Source: Bacillota bacterium
GTDB taxonomy: Bacteria > Bacillota > Clostridia > Lachnospirales > Lachnospiraceae
Assembly: GCA_023392995.1 (NCBI GenBank)
Contig: JAEWMZ010000385.1
Location: 1 to 21,944, forward strand
Direction of reading: 5' to 3'
DNA: 21,944 nt
The notes under the pieces were generated by a model that did not search any database, was not told the origin of the DNA, and was given only the letters and a program-made list of their open reading frames with translations. The translations under genes and the position numbers were made by a program. This document shows positions 1 to 6,950 of the stretch, piece by piece; within the stretch, counting starts at the first letter, position 1, and each line of letters begins with the position of its first letter.

Positions 1-344
1 CCAACAACAACCTTAGCTTTAAGCTTCTTAGTAACAGTCTTCTTTGCGTTAGTAATAGTTGCAGTGATGTAGGTAGTACCTACAGCCTTAGCAGTTACAA
101 CGCCGTTCTTTGCGTTAACAGTAGCAACGCTAGTTTTGGATGATGTCCATTTTTCGGTAGCGCCTTTTGACTTACCGAGTGCGTTGAAGTTGTACGTGTT
201 ATTCTCACCAAGGAACAATGTCTTGGTTGTAGCGTTTAATCTTAATCCTGTAGCAGCGAATGCGCCAGCAGCAGGAGCGATAACAGAAATAATCATCGCT
301 AACGCCATAACGAAGGACAACTTCTTAAAGAAATTCTTCTTCAT
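1..344 (-). CDS. Secreted Ig-like (Big_2/S-layer type) surface protein, N-terminal part only
   Basis: The frame starts at the ATG at 344 behind an ideal AGGAGG ribosome binding site and stays open to the left edge, so only the first 114 residues are visible. Residues 1-31 form a typical signal peptide: positive start (MKKNFFKK), hydrophobic core, then AFAA as likely signal peptidase I site. The mature part has Thr/Ala/Lys-rich beta-strand phrases (TLFLGENNTYNFN, SVATVNAKNGVVTAKAVGTTYITATI) that match the bacterial Ig-like group 2 fold common in clostridial S-layer and adhesin proteins. Codon use differs from neighbouring genes: Asn is AAC almost throughout, Phe mostly TTC and Lys mostly AAG, which suggests very high expression. 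Two good promoters lie upstream. A major S-layer protein is my inference; another abundant wall or exported protein remains possible because the C-terminus is missing. Confidence 0.75.
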   Translation of the reverse strand, partial: MKKNFFKKLSFVMALAMIISVIAPAAGAFAATGLRLNATTKTLFLGENNTYNFNALGKSKGATEKWTSSKTSVATVNAKNGVVTAKAVGTTYITATITNAKKTVTKKLKAKVVV

Positions 345-475
345 ATTCTTACTTCCTCCTTAAAATATATGGTTTGGTGTTATATTATCCGTCCTTCACT
401 ATATTCACAAAGTTTGTAAACCCCGCAGACATAGAAAAAGTGACGTGCTAATATAATCTGTCCAATAACAAGATG

Positions 476-504
476 ATTATAACAATAATGGAAAAAAAGG
501 TCAA
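476..504 (-). promoter_or_regulatory. Sigma-A promoter P1 of the surface-protein gene
   Basis: Reading the minus strand, -35 TTGACC (504-499) and -10 TATAAT (481-476) are separated by exactly 17 bp. The predicted start is near 469, giving a leader of about 125 nt before the ATG at 344. Confidence 0.7.
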
Positions 505-626
505 GTCTTTTATCCGTTTACTTTGGATAATTTACCATCTCTTCGTTTTTCTGCAATTGTCGCAACCATCATGCCTGGTCGATTATACCTTAGTCAATTT
601 GCTTTCCGAAGAACGCGTTGACCATG

Positions 627-654
627 AATATAATATGCACTTCGGATGTGTCAA
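627..654 (-). promoter_or_regulatory. Sigma-A promoter P2 (distal) of the surface-protein gene
   Basis: Minus-strand -35 TTGACA (654-649), 16-bp spacer, -10 TATATT (632-627). It sits just after the threonine synthase stop and can only serve the surface-protein gene, making a tandem pair with P1. Confidence 0.6.
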
Positions 655-678
655 ATTTATGTCAGGCATTTGTCATAA

Positions 679-2169
679 TTAGATTATTTTTAATATATCC
701 TCTACCAATTCCTGCATCTGATTAATTTCACATACCCTGTTGTGCAAGACTGGAGCTGTGCGAATCTCTTCCACTGCATTAGGTATCTCTGTATTTGATA
801 CCTTTTGCAAAAGGAGCGCCTGCTCATAGTCGTCCTCTGGAATCTCCTTCACCTGGAGTGCCCCCAGAACACTTTTTGCAAATTTATATGGGCTTGCCGT
901 TGACACAATTACTGCCTTCGCTGTATCTCCGGTCTCTTTTGTATATTTGGCATAGACACTTGCTGCTACTGCAGTATGGGTATCAATGACATATTCATGT
1001 TCAGAATAAACCTTATAGATTGCATCCCTTGCCTCTGCCTCAGAAGCCCAGCCTCCGACAAAGCTCTCCAGGTTCGTCTTCATGCCTTCTGTAATCTCAT
1101 AAATACCTTCTGCAGATAATGCCTTCATAAATTCAGCTGTTTTAGCAGAATCGCAATCAGCAATCTGATAGATTAAGCGCTCCAAATTACTGGAAACCAG
1201 AATGTCCATAGAGGGTGATTCCGTTAATAAGAATTCACGATTACGATTATAGCTTCCTGTCTGGAAGAAGTCGAATAACACTTTATTATCATTGGATGCA
1301 CAGATCAGCTTATTTACCGGAAGTCCAAGACACTTCGCATAGTATCCGGCAAGAATGTTGCCAAAGTTACCGGTAGGAACAGCAAAGTTAATCTTTTCTC
1401 CTTCTTTGATCTGTTTCTTCTTATATAAATCAACATAGGAATGCACGTAATATACAATTTGGGGTACCAGTCTGCCGATATTAATTGAATTCGCTGAAGA
1501 GAATAAAAAGCCCTCTTCCTTTAACTTTGCTGCAAGCTCTGTGTTGTTGAACATCAGCTTCACACCAGTTTGAGCATCATCAAAATTGCCAAGAATGCCA
1601 ATTACGTCCGTATTATCCCCCTGCTGAGTTACCATCTGCTTCTCCTGGACGCTGCTGACACCATCCTTCGGGTAGAATACGATGATCTTTGTGCCTTCCA
1701 CATCAGCAAAGCCCGCCAAAGCAGCCTTTCCGGTATCTCCGGAAGTCGCTGTCAGGATCACGATCTCTTCCTTGACATTATTTTTCTTTGCTGCCTTTGT
1801 CAGTAAATGAGGTAAAATGGATAAAGCCATATCCTTAAAGGCAATTGTTGCACCGTGGAACAGCTCCAGATAATACGCATCACCCACTTGTTTTAAAGGT
1901 GCAATCTCTTTCGTATCAAATTTGTCATCATAGGCCTTGTGGATACAATCCTTTAGCTCCTCTTCTGTGTAATCTGTCAAAAAAAGCTTCATCACTTCAT
2001 AAGCCAGTTCACGGTAATCCAATTTTGCCAATTCCTCTATCGACTTTGAAAGAACCGGTAAAGTCTCAGGAACAAAAAGTCCTCCGTCCGAAGATAAGCC
2101 TTGAAGTACAGCCTGGGAAGCTGTTACTCTGTTTTCTGAGTCTCTGGTACTCCTATACATTAGGTTCAT
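679..2169 (-). CDS. thrC: Threonine synthase
   Basis: Pyridoxal-phosphate enzyme that converts O-phosphohomoserine to threonine, the last step of threonine synthesis in the cytoplasm. The 496-residue protein matches the long (fungal/proteobacterial-like) ThrC type: N-terminal MYRSTRD and the phrase GLSSDGGLFVPE, the PLP-lysine motif HGATIAFKDMAL (Lys112), and the phosphate-loop motif LTATSGDTGKAAL. An upstream in-frame TTG at 2178 would add three residues, but the GAGGA at 2183-2179 is placed nine bases before the ATG at 2169, so I chose that start. No thrB, hom or lysC lies nearby, so the gene appears to be transcribed alone. The nearest convincing promoter is far upstream (2499-2527). Function confident. 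Confidence 0.96.
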   Translation of the reverse strand: MNLMYRSTRDSENRVTASQAVLQGLSSDGGLFVPETLPVLSKSIEELAKLDYRELAYEVMKLFLTDYTEEELKDCIHKAYDDKFDTKEIAPLKQVGDAYYLELFHGATIAFKDMALSILPHLLTKAAKKNNVKEEIVILTATSGDTGKAALAGFADVEGTKIIVFYPKDGVSSVQEKQMVTQQGDNTDVIGILGNFDDAQTGVKLMFNNTELAAKLKEEGFLFSSANSINIGRLVPQIVYYVHSYVDLYKKKQIKEGEKINFAVPTGNFGNILAGYYAKCLGLPVNKLICASNDNKVLFDFFQTGSYNRNREFLLTESPSMDILVSSNLERLIYQIADCDSAKTAEFMKALSAEGIYEITEGMKTNLESFVGGWASEAEARDAIYKVYSEHEYVIDTHTAVAASVYAKYTKETGDTAKAVIVSTASPYKFAKSVLGALQVKEIPEDDYEQALLLQKVSNTEIPNAVEEIRTAPVLHNRVCEINQMQELVEDILKII

Positions 2170-2578
2170 ACATTCCAATCCTCTTTTCTAATAATTCACT
2201 GTCCAAATGTACAATCTGGCGTGCTAATATGATTAACACGTATTGTTAGATGGTTGCAACATGCTGCCTCAATTTCAACATTTTGTTTTATGAGCTAATT
2301 TTAACCGCTACCTTTATAACTGCAATCACAGCTGGGTTTCATAGTCCTTATACCTTCGTACAACTTATAATCTGTACTGACCAAAGCAACCTGACACCAA
2401 TAATCCAAGATCCAAAATGTTATTATTAGAAGCTGAAAAAGCATGTTTATACATACCACACAATACCGGTTCCATACCTACATGGACAAGTTTGTTGTAT
2501 TATAACATGCCTTTTCTTTCGATACAATACTTTAGTGCGATAAAATTACCTCACCATAAGTGTATATAATTATACTTT
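2170..2578 (-). other. Long intergenic leader upstream of thrC
   Basis: About 410 bases without a gene. A promoter at 2499-2527 would give a transcript with an untranslated leader of about 320 nt before thrC. I looked for a T-box (the conserved GGUGG-ACCGCG-type element) and for other common riboswitch signatures and did not recognise one. A short hairpin (ATGT-ATAA-ACAT) lies near 2445-2456. The motif ATATTAGCACG at 2221-2230 also occurs in the leader of the surface-protein gene (around 445-454). Confidence 0.4.
2499..2527 (-). promoter_or_regulatory. Probable promoter for thrC (extended -10)
   Basis: Minus-strand -10 TATAAT (2504-2499) preceded by TGT, i.e. an extended -10, with a TTG-containing -35 (TTGTAT, 2527-2522) at 17 bp. 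Predicted start near 2492, about 320 nt before the thrC start codon. Confidence 0.5.
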
Positions 2579-3481
2579 TTAACGATAAAATTCATGACCA
2601 CCATGTTTGAATAATCTCTCCAGATTATTATCAAACCATCTCGCACCTGATGAGGTGGTTCTCTTTCTTGCCACAAAATACAAAGCACCCTCGGAGTAAT
2701 CCTCACCTGATAATGCTCTCTCAACTGCCTTTCTCGTATCCTTTGAAACGTTTACTGACCAATAACGGCCATTCTTAACCGGTGAGAATTGATAATCACC
2801 GTCACTCTTTTGAAAAATAACGGCTTCCACCGTATCCGGAAACTGTTTACTAACGATACGATTAAAGATTACATTTGCTACAAGTATCTTTCCAACCTGA
2901 TCTTCGCCTCCCGCTTCAGCCTCGACAATGCGTTCCAGCATAGATACGTCTGCCTCGGTTATGGTTATCGTCTTCGAAGAAGCTACCGGTACAGAAAGAC
3001 TTTTGGTCTTTGCTTGCTTTTTTGCTGCCTTTTTTGCCGCAGCCTTTTCTAGCTCCTTCCTCTTCGCGACATAGCCCTGCATCTTTTCCAGGAGTGGTTG
3101 ATCATCGCTGTCACCTAAGGTTACCCCTAGCAGGTAAACCGTATCCTCGTATTCAGAAAAATCAGAAATTCCTTCTGCTGCAGCTAAGCTCCTCAGCTCA
3201 GTGTCATCTTCCAAATGATACGGATTAATTAGTGCTGCCTGTAATAATGACGATGGGTTCTCCGTACTTCCTTGAACGGTAATCCCATCCATCCCTATTA
3301 CTTCTGTTTCTTCTTCAGTATCCATGCTTATCCCGGCTGCTGCTGAATTGATGTTGTAAAAAGCATCTGAACCCAATATCAGCATCGCAGCAGATAAAAC
3401 ATATGCAATAACCACAGTTATAATTCCATGTTGGTTTTCATGCATTTTTCTCTTTTGAAGAAACGAATATATTAATGTCAT
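2579..3481 (-). CDS. SleB/CwlJ-type cell wall hydrolase with N-terminal membrane anchor
   Basis: Probable peptidoglycan hydrolase of the Hydrolase_2 (SleB/CwlJ C-terminal) family, acting outside the membrane. The 300-residue protein has a cytoplasmic start, one membrane segment at about residues 20-37, a low-complexity acidic stretch (50-65), a Lys/Ala-rich helical linker (138-160) and the catalytic domain at about 180-300. That domain shows the family phrases LERIVEAEAGGEDQVGKILVA, NVIFNRI and the C-terminal FYR; the first Glu residues are the expected catalytic ones. Start ATG at 3481 follows AAGAGGA. Unlike true SleB it lacks a recognisable N-terminal peptidoglycan-binding repeat, and it is preceded by a consensus vegetative promoter, so a role in growth or wall turnover is as likely as spore germination. 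Confidence 0.85.
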   Translation of the reverse strand: MTLIYSFLQKRKMHENQHGIITVVIAYVLSAAMLILGSDAFYNINSAAAGISMDTEEETEVIGMDGITVQGSTENPSSLLQAALINPYHLEDDTELRSLAAAEGISDFSEYEDTVYLLGVTLGDSDDQPLLEKMQGYVAKRKELEKAAAKKAAKKQAKTKSLSVPVASSKTITITEADVSMLERIVEAEAGGEDQVGKILVANVIFNRIVSKQFPDTVEAVIFQKSDGDYQFSPVKNGRYWSVNVSKDTRKAVERALSGEDYSEGALYFVARKRTTSSGARWFDNNLERLFKHGGHEFYR

Positions 3482-3565
3482 ACTCTTTCCTCTTTTCTAG
3501 AAATGTGATAAAACACTTCTGGTTTAATATTCCATAATTTGTAATACTTGGTAACGCTATCAAGC

Positions 3566-3594
3566 ATTATAGGCAAAGGTCATTTTTGTGTCAA
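3566..3594 (-). promoter_or_regulatory. Full-consensus sigma-A promoter of the SleB-type hydrolase
   Basis: Minus-strand TTGACA (3594-3589), 17-bp spacer, TATAAT (3571-3566): a perfect match to the housekeeping promoter. Predicted start near 3559, leader about 78 nt. Confidence 0.75.
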
Positions 3595-3879
3595 TATCGT
3601 AAGTGCATTTTCGTTATTTGGCATGATAACTAATACACCATGTTTTTCCATCAATAGCATATTGTGCCAATTTTATCCCTGGCATGGTTCAAGTTCTATG
3701 TATAAATTGCACAAGCTAATTTTAACAAATTATTAACTATATATTAAATATTTTACTCCACATTATGGTAATTTATACATATTCTACTGCTTTAGTACGT
3801 TTTTTAGGCAAAAAACTAGCGATTCTACATAAACGGAACGTAATATTTCCTTAACATTTAATGTCGATTTTCATCTAAC

Positions 3880-3908
3880 TTGCGCATACGTTTTTTATCT
3901 GTTATATT
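3880..3908 (+). promoter_or_regulatory. Probable promoter of the AP2-domain gene
   Basis: Plus-strand TTGCGC (3880-3885), 17-bp spacer, TATATT (3903-3908). Predicted start near 3915, about 36 nt before the ATG at 3951. It is divergent from the hydrolase promoter; about 285 bp of AT-rich DNA with no other recognised feature separates them. Confidence 0.5.
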
Positions 3909-3950
3909 GAAAGTAAATTGACTGAAATGATGAATCAATCTGGAGGATGA

Positions 3951-4751
3951 ATGTTACCAGGAGTATATATTGCAAAAAAGAAAAATGGTACAATCTATTA
4001 TAGGGCATCTATTACTTATAGAGGAAAACACATGAGCTTAGGAAGTTATTTGAGCGAAACCGATGCCAGCAGCGCGTATCGGCTGGGAACGGATATTTTA
4101 TCCACACCAACACTCTATTCTCTTGCTGCTTATCCACAAAACTGTGTTCTGCCCTTTGACAAATGGATTATACTAATCAATTTTAGAGATAATAATATTT
4201 ACTTTAAGAATCCGATCTATATCAGAAAGCGTTATTTTTTATATTATATAAATCAGGATACTTTTTATAAATTTGATGTAGACGACCTTTTCTTTTATGC
4301 CAACCACAAAATAATGAAACGAGGCGGGCATCTCTTCGTATCTTATTACGGCATGCAGGTTAATATTCTTTCCCGCTATGGTATTAAGAACTATGGCGTT
4401 GCCGGAAGGGATTATATCTTTGTCAACGGAGACACCCATGATTTCAGCTACCATAATATTGAGATTATTAACCGTTATCATGGTGTTACAAAGATTCAGA
4501 ACAAAGGAGACGCCATCTATTTGGCTAAGATACATATTAATGGTGATTTTTTAATTGGGAAATATCCATCAGAAGAAGAGGCCGCTATTGCTTATAATAA
4601 AGCCGCCTTAATTCTAAAAAATCATGGTAATATTAAGAATTATCCTCAGAATTTTATCGAGGGAATGGATGAAATCACTTATGCCGCTGCTTTTCAGAGG
4701 CTGAGAATCTCAAAGAAGTTAATTGCTTATGCCGAAGGATTAAACAATTAA
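3951..4751 (+). CDS. AP2-domain protein with a degenerate HNH-like centre
   Basis: A 266-residue protein of unknown role, probably DNA-binding. Two regions resemble the AP2/ERF fold: residues 3-50 (GVYIAKKKNGTIYYRASITY then LGSYLSETDASSAYRLG) and residues 177-237 (YLAKIHINGDFLIGKYPSEE then EAAIAYNKAALIL and the terminal NYPQNFI). Between them, residues 158-178 (VNGDTHDFSYHNIEIINRYHG) align by eye with the second half of phage/intron HNH homing endonucleases (consensus roughly hINGDxlDNRxxNLRxvn), but the His just before the Asn-Gly is replaced by Val, and the first HNH half is not evident. It is therefore probably a domesticated, nuclease-dead relative. GGAGG lies four bases before the ATG. 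It stands alone between two minus-strand genes. Transcription regulator or chromosome-binding protein are both possible; I cannot choose. Confidence 0.7.
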   Translation: MLPGVYIAKKKNGTIYYRASITYRGKHMSLGSYLSETDASSAYRLGTDILSTPTLYSLAAYPQNCVLPFDKWIILINFRDNNIYFKNPIYIRKRYFLYYINQDTFYKFDVDDLFFYANHKIMKRGGHLFVSYYGMQVNILSRYGIKNYGVAGRDYIFVNGDTHDFSYHNIEIINRYHGVTKIQNKGDAIYLAKIHINGDFLIGKYPSEEEAAIAYNKAALILKNHGNIKNYPQNFIEGMDEITYAAAFQRLRISKKLIAYAEGLNN

Positions 4752-4769
4752 CCATAAGAAAATACAGTA

Positions 4770-4790
4770 ATCCCTAATGTTTTCAGGGAT
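4770..4790 (+). terminator. Weak hairpin after the AP2-domain gene
   Basis: ATCCCT and AGGGAT form a 6-bp stem around a 9-base loop, 19 bases after the stop codon. It is followed by A-rich rather than T-rich sequence, so it is at best a weak terminator. Confidence 0.25.
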
Positions 4791-4837
4791 AGAAAATATT
4801 ACTGGTAAAATCTACATGAACTTTTTTTAAAAAAACA

Positions 4838-4866
4838 CTGTCAATTACTAAAAATTATGGTATAAT
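4838..4866 (+). promoter_or_regulatory. Strong plus-strand promoter facing the response regulator gene
   Basis: Extended -10 TGGTATAAT with TATAAT at 4861-4866 and a partial -35 (CTGTCA, 4838-4843) at 17 bp. There is no plus-strand gene after it: transcription would begin near 4873, pass through a nested hairpin (4910-4985) and enter the response regulator gene antisense. Confidence 0.5.
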
Positions 4867-4872
4867 ATAGTT

Positions 4873-4990
4873 ATATTTTTTCTTCTTCCGTTTTTCATAG
4901 TTCGCGGATCGAAGCCACTGACTTATCCTGCAAGTGTTTCATGCATTGTCCATGCATGAGAATATATAGGAAGTTCAGTGGCTCGATTTG
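4873..4990 (+). ncRNA. Candidate small or antisense RNA with a nested hairpin
   Basis: Downstream of the promoter at 4838-4866 lies a long imperfect inverted repeat: 4910-4924 (CGAAGCCACTGACTT) pairs with 4971-4985 (AAGTTCAGTGGCTCG) with one bulged base on each side, and inside it is a perfect hairpin, CATGCAT (4940-4946) with ATGCATG (4952-4958), loop of five. Neither side has a proper T-run, so it is not a clear terminator for the flanking genes. The 3' end is unknown; a longer transcript would be antisense to the response regulator. A transcription attenuator or a leftover repeat are alternatives. Confidence 0.3.
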
Positions 4991-4994
4991 TTTA

Positions 4995-5846
4995 TCAGCC
5001 CATAGCTTCAATTTTATAGCCCACTCCCCAAACAGTTTTAATGATCCCTGCCTTTCGCGGATCCACTTCAAGTTTTTCACGAATTCTACGAATATGCACC
5101 ATGACGGTGTTATTCACCTCAAATACCTTCTCATTCCATACCCTCTCAAAGATATCTTCCGTAGAAAATACTTTTCCCGCATTACTGGCTAATAGGTATA
5201 GTATATCAAATTCAATTGGCGTCATCTTAATATCACGCCCATTTACATTTACTTTATGAGTTCCTTTATCTATAATAAGCTGGCCAAGCGTGATTACTTG
5301 ACTTACTCTTTCCATTCTTATTGATTGATTTAAATCTATGTACCTTCTGAGCTGTGCCTTCACTCTTGCAATCAGCTCCAACGGATCAAAGGGCTTTGTC
5401 ATGTAATCATCCGCACCTGCGCTTAATCCTGCTACTTTATCCATAATATTTGCATTTGCACTTAATAGGATAATAGGTATTGCACTTTCCTCCCGTATGA
5501 TTTCACACATCGATGAAGCATCCATCCCTGGCAGAACCAGATCCATAATGATAAGTTTAAAATCATAGTTTTCCAACAAATGTAGTCCTTCCCAGGCGCT
5601 ATATGCTTTTTGAACCCGAAAGCCCTCACTAACCAGATGGATCTCCAACATATCCAACATGTCTCCATCATCGTCTATAATTAAAATTTGATTCTGTTCA
5701 GCTGTCTCCACCTTCGCTGACAGCAGCTCAGAGTTCTTTTTATTAAAGTAGGTTCTTTCGTTATATATTTCTTTCTTATATATTTTATCGTTTAATCTTC
5801 TTCCGCTGTAGTTTTTTTCGTTGTAACAAATCTTTTTATGCTCCAT
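4995..5846 (-). CDS. OmpR/PhoB-type response regulator with N-terminal extension (orphan)
   Basis: Two-domain response regulator: phosphorylated receiver plus winged-helix DNA-binding output, expected to control transcription. With the ATG at 5846 (GGAG six bases upstream; a GTG at 5864 would add six residues) it has 283 residues. The receiver covers about 52-170, with the acidic pocket Asp58-60, phospho-acceptor Asp102 (LIIMDLVLPGMD), Ser129 in the Thr/Ser position and Lys151 (TKPF). The output domain (about 183-283) ends in the usual VHIRRIREKLE and VWGVGYKIE phrases. Unusual is a basic, Tyr/Asn/Lys-rich extension of about 50 residues before the receiver. No histidine kinase gene is adjacent, so the partner is unknown. 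A 7-bp inverted repeat (5888-5913) just upstream could be an operator. Confidence 0.92.
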   Translation of the reverse strand: MEHKKICYNEKNYSGRRLNDKIYKKEIYNERTYFNKKNSELLSAKVETAEQNQILIIDDDGDMLDMLEIHLVSEGFRVQKAYSAWEGLHLLENYDFKLIIMDLVLPGMDASSMCEIIREESAIPIILLSANANIMDKVAGLSAGADDYMTKPFDPLELIARVKAQLRRYIDLNQSIRMERVSQVITLGQLIIDKGTHKVNVNGRDIKMTPIEFDILYLLASNAGKVFSTEDIFERVWNEKVFEVNNTVMVHIRRIREKLEVDPRKAGIIKTVWGVGYKIEAMG

Positions 5847-5887
5847 ATAATACTCCACTAACACTCATCTCAGATAATATAATTTAG

Positions 5888-5913
5888 GCAGCTAGTTAAA
5901 ACACGATAGCTGC
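5888..5913. repeat. Perfect 7-bp inverted repeat upstream of the response regulator
   Basis: GCAGCTA (5888-5894) and TAGCTGC (5907-5913) are separated by 12 bp and lie 42-67 bp before the response regulator start codon. The position and spacing would fit an operator, for example for autoregulation, but no binding family is recognised. Confidence 0.3.
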
Positions 5914-6099
5914 GCCAATTTAAATCTCTGTAAGCCTTTTGTATATTTTCAATTATTTCGTAGGTACATACTATATAGACGAATTTTACACGGTAAAAGT
6001 TTCATCATTTTAAAATAAACATCATATTAATTGCTAAATTAATCATAACTCCCAAAACATCAAGAATTAATAACTATAAATACAAATAAAAACTAGCCT

Positions 6100-6160
6100 A
6101 AGCTTCCTGTCAACCAGATTCTTTTCAAAAATAAAGCTTCCTGCCACCCCATCTTCTTTT
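6100..6160. repeat. Imperfect direct repeat, two copies
   Basis: Two copies of roughly 26 bases begin AAGCTTCCTG at 6100 and 6134 and end in a CTTTT run. The copies differ at several bases. No function recognised. Confidence 0.35.
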
Positions 6161-6216
6161 ATCCTATATTAAAGCCCTCTGGAAAAGATATATGATGTGA
6201 GGCAATGGCCGCGAGC

Positions 6217-6244
6217 TTGAAAACCATTGAAGGTTAGGTATAAT
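6217..6244 (+). promoter_or_regulatory. Possible distal promoter upstream of rnpB
   Basis: Plus-strand TTGAAA (6217-6222), 16-bp spacer, TATAAT (6239-6244). It would start a transcript near 6251, about 170 nt before rnpB. Confidence 0.4.
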
Positions 6245-6386
6245 CTCCTTCTTGATGGCTCTATTAGCCCATAACTTTATTAATTCTTAATTTAATAATT
6301 AATACACCCTCTCTCATCGCTCCATGTAATTGTTCTATCAATATATAATCATCTACATCAACCAAATTTTCACTAATTCTTATACC

Positions 6387-6415
6387 TTTACTTTTTTATA
6401 CTCACATGTTACAAT
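6387..6415 (+). promoter_or_regulatory. rnpB promoter
   Basis: Extended -10 TGTTACAAT (-10 at 6410-6415) with -35 TTTACT (6387-6392) at 17 bp. The expected start at about 6422 coincides with the first base of RNase P helix P1. Confidence 0.65.
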
Positions 6416-6421
6416 ACAACC

Positions 6422-6801
6422 TGTGAGTAGCACAGATGGTCGCACCTATTCGTAGGTGAGGAAAGTCCGGGCTTCATAGGGCAGGGTGCCGGATAACGTC
6501 CGGTGGAGGCGACTCCAAGGCTAGTGCAACAGAAATATACCGCCTGTATCCATGTTTGTTTTTCAAGCATTACGCAGGTAAGGATGGAAAGGTGGCTTAA
6601 GAGACCACCGCTCTTCTGGTAACAGGAGAGGCTATGTAAACCCCACCCGAAGCAAGACCGAACATAAAGCGATACGGTTGCCCGCCGTGCTTTAGGGTAG
6701 GTCGCGTAGTATCCGCAGAAGCGGAACTGGAGCCACATGGTAACATGTGGTCAAGATAGATGACCATTCACGACAGAACCCGGCTTACCGTGCTGCTCAT
6801 A
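6422..6801 (+). ncRNA. rnpB: RNase P RNA (A-type)
   Basis: Catalytic RNA of ribonuclease P, which removes the 5' leader from pre-tRNAs. The universally conserved 5' element GAGGAAAGTCCGGGC is at about 6457-6472 and the matching 3' element ACAGAACCCGGCTTA at about 6773-6787; these pair to form P4. Helix P1 is clear: 6422-6433 pairs with 6790-6801 over 12 bp. The segment AGTGCAACAGAAATATACCGCC after P3 is typical of the ancestral A type rather than the Bacillus B type. Length about 380 nt fits. The RNA ends were set from P1. No sharp T-run follows directly; the first strong terminator-like hairpin is at 6999-7053. Confidence 0.96.
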
Positions 6802-6950
6802 CATAATAATATTGTTAGAATATCCTTCATCTTTCCTTTGCTAATTTTGCTGTATAAACAGCTTTGCTAGTGAATGCGGGGTGATTTTTTCTATTGTAAG
6901 CATTGTCATAATAACAAAATCAACCATGAGCTCATAATTTGTCTCTTTGC

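Larger units (their letters stand above)
345..678 (-). other. Intergenic region: tandem promoters and ~125-nt leader of the surface-protein gene
   Basis: This 334-base gap between threonine synthase and the surface-protein gene holds two sigma-A-like promoters (476-504 and 627-654), a weaker third -10 (TATAAT at 582-587 with a poor -35, TTCGGA), and a leader of about 125 nt after the proximal promoter. I see no clear terminator for threonine synthase and no convincing open reading frame. Confidence 0.5.
5847..6386. other. AT-rich intergenic region between the response regulator and rnpB
   Basis: About 540 bases with no convincing gene. It contains the inverted repeat at 5888-5913, an imperfect direct repeat of about 26 bases (6100-6125 and 6134-6160, both starting AAGCTTCCTG, offset 34), a local GC-richer patch at about 6195-6220 and a plus-strand promoter-like sequence at 6217-6244. 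Confidence 0.4.

Noticed and set aside
473..682. Small plus-strand frame of 69 codons between the surface protein and thrC
   Set aside because: It overlaps the tandem minus-strand promoters, has no ribosome binding site and resembles no protein family.
2170..2500. T-box or other riboswitch before thrC
   Set aside because: The conserved T-box antiterminator sequence is absent and no other riboswitch core was recognised; only the long leader is reported.
4910..4985. Integron attC-like site or simple rho-independent terminator
   Set aside because: No attC core sites are present, and there is no T-run after the stem on either strand.
4941..5192. Plus-strand frame of 83 codons in the response regulator's 3' part
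   Set aside because: It is a shadow of the response regulator frame with no ribosome binding site.
6409..6738. Minus-strand frame of 109 codons
   Set aside because: It lies on the opposite strand of RNase P RNA, which fully explains the conservation there.
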